Positions 59,181 through 64,000 of a stretch of DNA of 64,000 nt are shown in pieces. The DNA comes from Mycoplana rhizolycopersici (GTDB taxonomy: Bacteria > Pseudomonadota > Alphaproteobacteria > Rhizobiales > Rhizobiaceae). Position 1 is the stretch's first letter, and each line of letters opens with the position of its first letter. The stretch is taken from assembly GCF_013378445.1 (NCBI RefSeq), contig NZ_JABXYK010000002.1, positions 1-64,000 on the forward strand, in the 5' to 3' direction. Below the pieces are notes generated by a model. The model saw nothing but the letters and a program-made list of their open reading frames with translations. It ran no database searches and was not told the DNA's origin. A program made the position numbers and the translations under genes.

Positions 59181-61091
59181 TCAGGCGCTCCCGTCGTACC
59201 AGAACGTATCGGGCAGATAGACACCCATGAAGGCGGTGGGATCAAATCCGTAGAGCCCGTTCTCCGGCACGTTCCTGATCTTCCGGTTGCTGACGACCGG
59301 CTGCAGCGTGCCGTTGACGATGCCGATCGAGAACACCTGCTGGGTATAGATCGTCAGCATCTCCGTCCATATCGTCTCGCGTTCGGCGGTCGAGCTTGAA
59401 CGTTTCCACTGTCGCATCAGCTCGACGAGCCTTTTTGCCTCGGGCAGCTCCGGCGCCTCGCCCTTCTGCTCGGCCGAGAGATAGTGCAGGCCCCATACCG
59501 GCCATTGCAACTGCTCGTCGCCGGTCGGCGCAAGGGCGGACGGGGACATGTCGGGGGTGGGAATGCCGTTGTCGATGCCCTGCTGCACCGACAGCATGAT
59601 CTCGCCGCCGAGCGCCCGGCTGCGGAACACGTCGCGCTGTGAAGTCCGGACGCTGAGCGCCAGCCCCACCTGCCGCCAGTGATCGGTGACGAGTTCGAGG
59701 ACGTCGGTCTCCAGCGTGCTTTCGCCGGCGGATTCGATGATCATGCTGGCAGGTCGCCCGTCCGGCAGAAGCCGCAGGCCGTCGCTGCGCCGCTCCTTCA
59801 GGCCCACCTCGTCGAGAAGCTTGTCGGCGAGGTCGGGGTCGAACTGCGCCCAGGCGTGCTGGTACTCCTCCTTGAAGAGAGGGCTCTGCGGCAGGATGGT
59901 ATCGGCGCTCTCGCGGGCGAGGCCGAAGAAGCTCGCCTTGTTGATCTCTTCCCGGTCTATCGCCATCGACAGAGCCCGGCGGAAGCGGACGTCGCGGAAC
60001 AGGTCGCGCCAGGCCTTGTCGCCGCAGTTGAGATTGGGCAGGAGCGCGACGCGCGACCCCTGGGTGCGTTCCCACAGGCTGACGCGGATCGGATAGCGGT
60101 CCTCGGCGTCCTTGAGGAAGGTGTAGTCGGCAAAATCCAGGCCGCCCGCCTGCAGGTCGGTTTCGCCGGCTCCAGCCTTGGCGGGAATGATGCCCGGCGC
60201 GGAGACGTTCAGGAAGATCCGGTCGATATAGGGTAGCTGCTGCCCCGTCTCGTCGACGCGGTGGTAGAACGGGTTGCGCTCGAAAATGAACTGCTCGGCC
60301 GGGGGCTTCGTCAGGTTGCGCCACGGGTCGAGCGTCGGTAGCTCCGGATTCTCTGGCCGGTAGGTGCGCGACATGTCGATATGCAGTCCCGTCCAGTCGT
60401 CGGAGCCGCTGTCCTCGATCAGCTTCTTCAGCGTTTCCGGATCGGCATATTTCGGATGGAACTGCTTCATGTAGTGGGCGGGCAGCGCCAGCGTCAGCGG
60501 TTGCGGCGAGGCAAGCCGGAGCAGGAAGTCCGGGTTCGGAACGTCCCATGTATAACGCACGGTCAGCGGATCGATCACCTCGAAACGCGGCGGCTTTCCT
60601 TCCGACAGAAGGTCGAGCGGCAGGCCGCGCGGGCGCATCTCCTTGTTGTTGAGCACGTCCTCCCAGTAGTAGGCGAAGTCGTCCACGGTGAAGGGATGGC
60701 CGTCCGACCAGCGGTGTCCCTCGCGCAGGCGGAACGTGTAGGCACGGTTTTCAATCTGGTCGAAGCTTTCCAGGATGTCCGGCTGCAGCGCCAGGTGCTC
60801 GTCGAAACCGACGAGCCGCGCATAGCCATTGATGGTCATCAGGCGGATATCCTTCTGGCTGCCGATGATCATCCGCGCCGAGCCGCCATATTGTCCGGGC
60901 TTGCGGTCCATCGCCGCGAGATTGACGACGCGCGGCACCTTGGGAAGGCGCTCGGCCATTGGCGGCAGGGCGCCGTCGCCAAGCTTTTCCTTCAGGAATT
61001 CCGGTTCCTCCAGGGCAAGCGCCGCCCGCGCCAGCGGCGGGGACAGACAGGTCGCGGCAAGCATGCCGAGTACGGTTCGACGAGTGATCAC
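59181..61091 (-). CDS. Opp-type periplasmic binding protein (SBP_bac_5) with Tat signal
   Basis: A 636-residue substrate-binding protein. The N-terminus [20 protein letters not shown] has a twin-arginine motif and hydrophobic core, so it is probably exported folded by Tat. SBP_bac_5 features: LQPDILESFDQIENRAYTFR, REGHRWSDGHPFTVDDFAYY, VRFRRALSMAIDREEINKAS and LPQSPLFKEEYQHAWAQFDP. The start is GTG at 61091, overlapping the ATPase gene stop (GTGA). Family members bind peptides, opines or sugars (the Sinorhizobium Agp transporter for alpha-galactosides is of this type, established). In a carbohydrate cluster, an oligosaccharide is a fair guess. Confidence 0.88.
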   Translation of the reverse strand: MITRRTVLGMLAATCLSPPLARAALALEEPEFLKEKLGDGALPPMAERLPKVPRVVNLAAMDRKPGQYGGSARMIIGSQKDIRLMTINGYARLVGFDEHLALQPDILESFDQIENRAYTFRLREGHRWSDGHPFTVDDFAYYWEDVLNNKEMRPRGLPLDLLSEGKPPRFEVIDPLTVRYTWDVPNPDFLLRLASPQPLTLALPAHYMKQFHPKYADPETLKKLIEDSGSDDWTGLHIDMSRTYRPENPELPTLDPWRNLTKPPAEQFIFERNPFYHRVDETGQQLPYIDRIFLNVSAPGIIPAKAGAGETDLQAGGLDFADYTFLKDAEDRYPIRVSLWERTQGSRVALLPNLNCGDKAWRDLFRDVRFRRALSMAIDREEINKASFFGLARESADTILPQSPLFKEEYQHAWAQFDPDLADKLLDEVGLKERRSDGLRLLPDGRPASMIIESAGESTLETDVLELVTDHWRQVGLALSVRTSQRDVFRSRALGGEIMLSVQQGIDNGIPTPDMSPSALAPTGDEQLQWPVWGLHYLSAEQKGEAPELPEAKRLVELMRQWKRSSSTAERETIWTEMLTIYTQQVFSIGIVNGTLQPVVSNRKIRNVPENGLYGFDPTAFMGVYLPDTFWYDGSA

Positions 61092-62977
61092 GGGCGCAAC
61101 TCTCTTACATCCGCATTGTTACGGGCGAGCACGAGATGGCCATCGCCGAGATCGGCGGTCGCCAGGCCGTGGCCATCGTCGTCCTGGCGGAACGGCGCGG
61201 ACCAGTTCCGCATGTCGCTGGCATTCGCCGTCTGCAACGTCGAAAAGTCCAGCGGCCGATCGAGATCGGGGAACGGGACGGCTGCAAGGAGCGACTTCGT
61301 ATAGGGGTGAACGGGCGCACGCATGAGAATTTCACGCGGCGCGAGTTCGACTATCCGTCCCGCGCACATCACCGCGATCCGGTCGGCCATATAGTCGACT
61401 ACCGCCAGATTGTGCGAAATAAACAGGTAGGTCAAGCCAAGGTCTTTTTGCAGGTCTTTCAGCAGGTTGAGGATCTGTGCCTGCACCGAAACGTCAAGCG
61501 CGGACACCGGCTCGTCGCAGATCAGGAGCTCCGGCCCGAGTGCCAGCGCCCGGGCGATGCCGATGCGCTGCCGCTGGCCGCCGGAAAACGAGTGGGGATA
61601 GCGGTTGAGATAGCGGCCGTTGAGGCCGATCACTTCCATCAGCGCGCTGACCGTCTCCAGTCGCGATTTCGGCGTGCCGCGCTTGTGGATCTCGAGCGGC
61701 TCGGAAAGGATGTTCTGAACCGTCATGCGCGGCGACAGCGAGGAGACGGGGTCCTGGAACACCATCTGGATCTTGCTGCGCAGGCGCTTCAGCTGTGCGC
61801 CGTCCGCGCGCAAAACGTCGATCGGGCCCTGCCGGTCGTGGAAGAGGATGGATCCGGAATCCGGCGTCACCGCCCGCATCAGCATCTTGCTGACGGTGGT
61901 CTTGCCGCAACCGCTCTCGCCGACGAGACCGAGGCACTCGCCACGGCGGATGTCGAAGCTGACGCTGTCGACGGCGCGCATCGGTGCCTCGTCCGGCTGC
62001 CGGAAAAACCCGGCCTTGCGGACCTTGTAGGACTTGGTGAGATCACGCACCGACAGAAGCACATCCGGTCCCGGCGGTTCGTTCCCGCCCGACTTGCCGA
62101 TGAGTTGCGAGGCATTCACCGGAACCTCGCGCAACGCCTTCAGCCGCTCGCCGGGCTTCATGTCGAAATGCGGCACCGCCGCCATGAGGCCCTTGAGATA
62201 GGGATGCGTCGGGCGGCGGAAGATGTCCTCCACCGTGCCTGCCTCCATCACCTCGCCGTGGTAGATCACCACCACTTCGTCGGCGACGTTGGCGACGACA
62301 CCGAGATCGTGGGTGATCAGCAGCATCGCCATGTTGAATTCCTGCTGCAGGTCCTTCAGCAGGCGAAGGATCTGTGCCTGGATCGTCACGTCGAGCGCAG
62401 TCGTCGGCTCGTCGGCAATCAGAAGCGCCGGACGGCAGATCAGGGCGAGCGCGATCATGGCGCGCTGGCGCATGCCGCCCGAAAGCTCGAAGGGGTACAT
62501 GCGGAAAGCGCGCTCGGGCGTGGAGAAGCCGACCAGGCGCAGCATCTCGATGGTGCGCTCGTAGCGCTCGTCCTTCGACATGTCCTCGTGGATGGTCAGC
62601 ACTTCGCTGACCTGGTCGCCGATCGTGTGCAGCGGCGAGAGCGAGGTCATCGGCTCCTGGAAGATCTTGCCGATGCGGCGGCCGCGGATGGCGCGGATAT
62701 CCGGCCCGTCATGCGATAGCTTCAGGATGTCGGTCTGCACGCCGTCGAGCGGGTCGTTGAAAAGGATACGGCCGCTGGCTGTCGCGATCTTCGGCAGGAT
62801 GCCCATGACTGCCTGGCTGATGACGGATTTGCCCGAGCCGGACTCACCGACGAGCGCAGTCACCTTGCCCGGGGAAACCCGCAGGCTCGCCTTGCGTACC
62901 GCGTCGATCCTGCCCCCGAGCATTGCGAACGAGATGCTGAGATCTTCTATCCGCAACAGATCCGCCCCTAAGATCAT
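61088..62977 (-). CDS. Opp-type ABC transporter ATPase, two fused nucleotide-binding domains
   Basis: A 629-residue protein with two complete ATPase domains, equivalent to OppD plus OppF. Domain 1 (about 8-255): Walker A GESGSGKS, signature ELSGGMRQR, Walker [13 protein letters not shown]. Domain 2 (about 305-560): Walker A GESGCGKT, signature FSGGQRQR, Walker [13 protein letters not shown]. OppD/F-type C-terminal extensions ([30 protein letters not shown]) follow each. All catalytic residues are intact, unlike the ABC-like protein at 50-53 kb. ATG 62977 has AAGGA ten bases upstream. First gene of the four-gene importer operon. Confidence 0.9.
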   Translation of the reverse strand: MILGADLLRIEDLSISFAMLGGRIDAVRKASLRVSPGKVTALVGESGSGKSVISQAVMGILPKIATASGRILFNDPLDGVQTDILKLSHDGPDIRAIRGRRIGKIFQEPMTSLSPLHTIGDQVSEVLTIHEDMSKDERYERTIEMLRLVGFSTPERAFRMYPFELSGGMRQRAMIALALICRPALLIADEPTTALDVTIQAQILRLLKDLQQEFNMAMLLITHDLGVVANVADEVVVIYHGEVMEAGTVEDIFRRPTHPYLKGLMAAVPHFDMKPGERLKALREVPVNASQLIGKSGGNEPPGPDVLLSVRDLTKSYKVRKAGFFRQPDEAPMRAVDSVSFDIRRGECLGLVGESGCGKTTVSKMLMRAVTPDSGSILFHDRQGPIDVLRADGAQLKRLRSKIQMVFQDPVSSLSPRMTVQNILSEPLEIHKRGTPKSRLETVSALMEVIGLNGRYLNRYPHSFSGGQRQRIGIARALALGPELLICDEPVSALDVSVQAQILNLLKDLQKDLGLTYLFISHNLAVVDYMADRIAVMCAGRIVELAPREILMRAPVHPYTKSLLAAVPFPDLDRPLDFSTLQTANASDMRNWSAPFRQDDDGHGLATADLGDGHLVLARNNADVRELRP

Positions 62978-63127
62978 GCCCGGAGTATCCTTTGTTACTC
63001 TTTGTTACCACCAGAAGTACGGCAGACTATCCGAGGCCATTGGGCCTGTCCATGACATTTGCCATAGGCTGAACGCGTTGAGGTTGTATGACAAACCCTG
63101 TTCATAAACATGCACCGGATTCGATTT

Positions 63128-64000
63128 TCAGCAGGCGTCTGCCGCGAGCGCGGAAAGTCCTTCGCTGCCGAGAATGTCGGTTGCGTGCAGCGAGCGGCGG
63201 AAGTTGTCGAAGTAGAGCGTCCACTCCCCCTTCGCGGCTGCGCGATAGGGGCCGAACTTGAAGTATTGCCGCGGGCCGAGCCCGGGATCGTCGTGGCCGA
63301 TGTCGCCTTTCACCGTGACGATCCAGCGGTCGTTTGCGAACAGTTCGACATGGCCGCTGCCGTCCGGCCCCGGCCGGGTCATGACGGCAAAGTCGATCCA
63401 GCCACTTTCGGGTAAAGGCAGCCGGTTGCCGCGGTCGGTCACCCTGATGCGACCGGTGCGCGCGCCGTAGGGCTGTCCGTCAAGCGCTCCCCATCGCGGG
63501 TCGGTGGCGACGAGCGCGCGCATCTGGTGCTTCTCCGGCCGCAGCCAGACAGGGGTGGAGGCTGCCGCCATACCGGCATCGGCGTGGCCAGCATCGTCGC
63601 CGTCGCTGGTCCCGTCACCCGGGCGCAGCGTCGTCTCGACGGTGGCGAACAGCCTGCCGCGAACGAGCCTCAGGGCGAAGAACGGGCTGTAGTCACCCTT
63701 GGCGGCCGGGCCGATCTCCCGCTTCCATTGGGCGATCAGGTGACGCGTGGCGTCTTGCGGCACCGGATCGGCGAAGCGGACCGAGAACCCGTACCAGACG
63801 GCGCAGTCATAGGGGACGCGCAGGCGCGACCGCTCCCAGATCTCCGCCCGCTCGCTTCGTCCGCTTTCGCCGCCCCAGAGCGGGCGGACGCTGAGCTTCA
63901 GCGCGCCCGCGCTGCGGTGCGTGACCGCGCTCTGGAACTCGACACAGCCGGCGCGCTGCTCGGGATTGTCGCGATAGTAGAGGCCACCGGAGGGAGAGAA
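63128..64000 (-). CDS. Polysaccharide lyase (heparin lyase I-like), N-terminus beyond the window
   Basis: The frame is open to the right edge, so the start and signal peptide are missing; about 290 residues are visible. Blocks correspond one to one with the 45330-46304 lyase: GGLYYRDNPEQRAG, SERAEIWERSRLRVPYDCAV, HLIAQWKREIGPAAKGDYSP, GWIDFAVMTRPGPDGSGHVE and YFKFGPYRAAAKGEWTLYFD. A roughly 15-residue Gly/Asp/Ala-rich insertion (about GDGTSDGDDAGHADAG) in the middle distinguishes it. It lies 150 bases downstream of the importer ATPase start, transcribed in the same direction. Confidence 0.8.
   Translation of the reverse strand, partial: FSPSGGLYYRDNPEQRAGCVEFQSAVTHRSAGALKLSVRPLWGGESGRSERAEIWERSRLRVPYDCAVWYGFSVRFADPVPQDATRHLIAQWKREIGPAAKGDYSPFFALRLVRGRLFATVETTLRPGDGTSDGDDAGHADAGMAAASTPVWLRPEKHQMRALVATDPRWGALDGQPYGARTGRIRVTDRGNRLPLPESGWIDFAVMTRPGPDGSGHVELFANDRWIVTVKGDIGHDDPGLGPRQYFKFGPYRAAAKGEWTLYFDNFRRSLHATDILGSEGLSALAADAC

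Noticed and set aside
1-64000. tRNA, rRNA, prophage or integrative-element signatures
   Set aside because: No RNA gene, integrase, phage structural gene or attachment-site pair was recognised; the only mobile sequence seen is the IS630 end at the left edge.

Overview
The window is high-GC alphaproteobacterial DNA. Gene content points to a Rhizobiaceae chromosome (Sinorhizobium/Rhizobium/Shinella-like; the genus cannot be fixed from sequence alone): a MucR/Ros regulator, a seven-gene Pha/Mrp antiporter operon, BetI with ChoX, DUF1491/DUF930/DUF2336/DUF5330/DUF6456 proteins, and rhizobial palindromic intergenic repeats. Coding density is high. Many neighbouring genes overlap by 1, 4 or 8 bases, so translational coupling is common. 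No rRNA, tRNA or CRISPR array was seen.

Layout. 1-0.3 kb: the end of an IS630-type element that appears to cut a small gene. 0.3-6.1 kb: a homocysteine S-methyltransferase with a divergent TetR regulator, a CelD/BcsL-type acetyltransferase, then betI divergent from choX, which is translationally coupled to an alpha/beta hydrolase. 6.3-20.4 kb: housekeeping and stress genes (oligopeptidase B, YceI with cytochrome b561, a polysaccharide deacetylase, a papain-like/hydrolase fusion, an AI-2E family transporter, VOC dioxygenase, universal stress protein, DksA-like protein, HlyIII, XRE-cupin regulator, acetyltransferase, msrB), separated by two families of palindromic repeats. 20.6-26.5 kb: the complete pha (mrp) cation/proton antiporter operon A-G. 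27-33.3 kb: mucR with a long leader, a DnaA-C-like HTH gene overlapping a DUF6456 gene, sufE, DUF5330, and a membrane histidine kinase overlapping a peptidoglycan-binding protein gene. 33.5-42.6 kb: an RTX protein, DUF1491, DUF2336, small genes, a DUF1254/DUF1214 pair, a class A penicillin-binding protein, a YcgN-type cysteine-cluster protein and a Spy-like periplasmic protein.

42.9-64 kb is the most distinctive part: a carbohydrate cluster. It contains a nitrilase-family amidase, a DXD glycosyltransferase, a secreted polysaccharide lyase, a GT4 glycosyltransferase coupled to a polysaccharide deacetylase, a metallo-beta-lactamase-fold hydrolase, a stand-alone cyclic-nucleotide-binding protein, a 904-residue ABC exporter-like protein whose nucleotide-binding domain has lost essentially every catalytic motif, three more glycosyltransferases (MurG-like, GT4, MurG-like), a complete Opp-type ABC importer with a Tat-exported binding protein and fused ATPases, and a second, paralogous polysaccharide lyase running off the right end. 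My reading (inference) is a make/export/cut/re-import system for an uncharacterised surface polysaccharide, in which the degenerate ABC protein cannot be a conventional ATP-driven pump.

Coordinates use the start codon best supported by a ribosome-binding site; some starts could move by a few codons.
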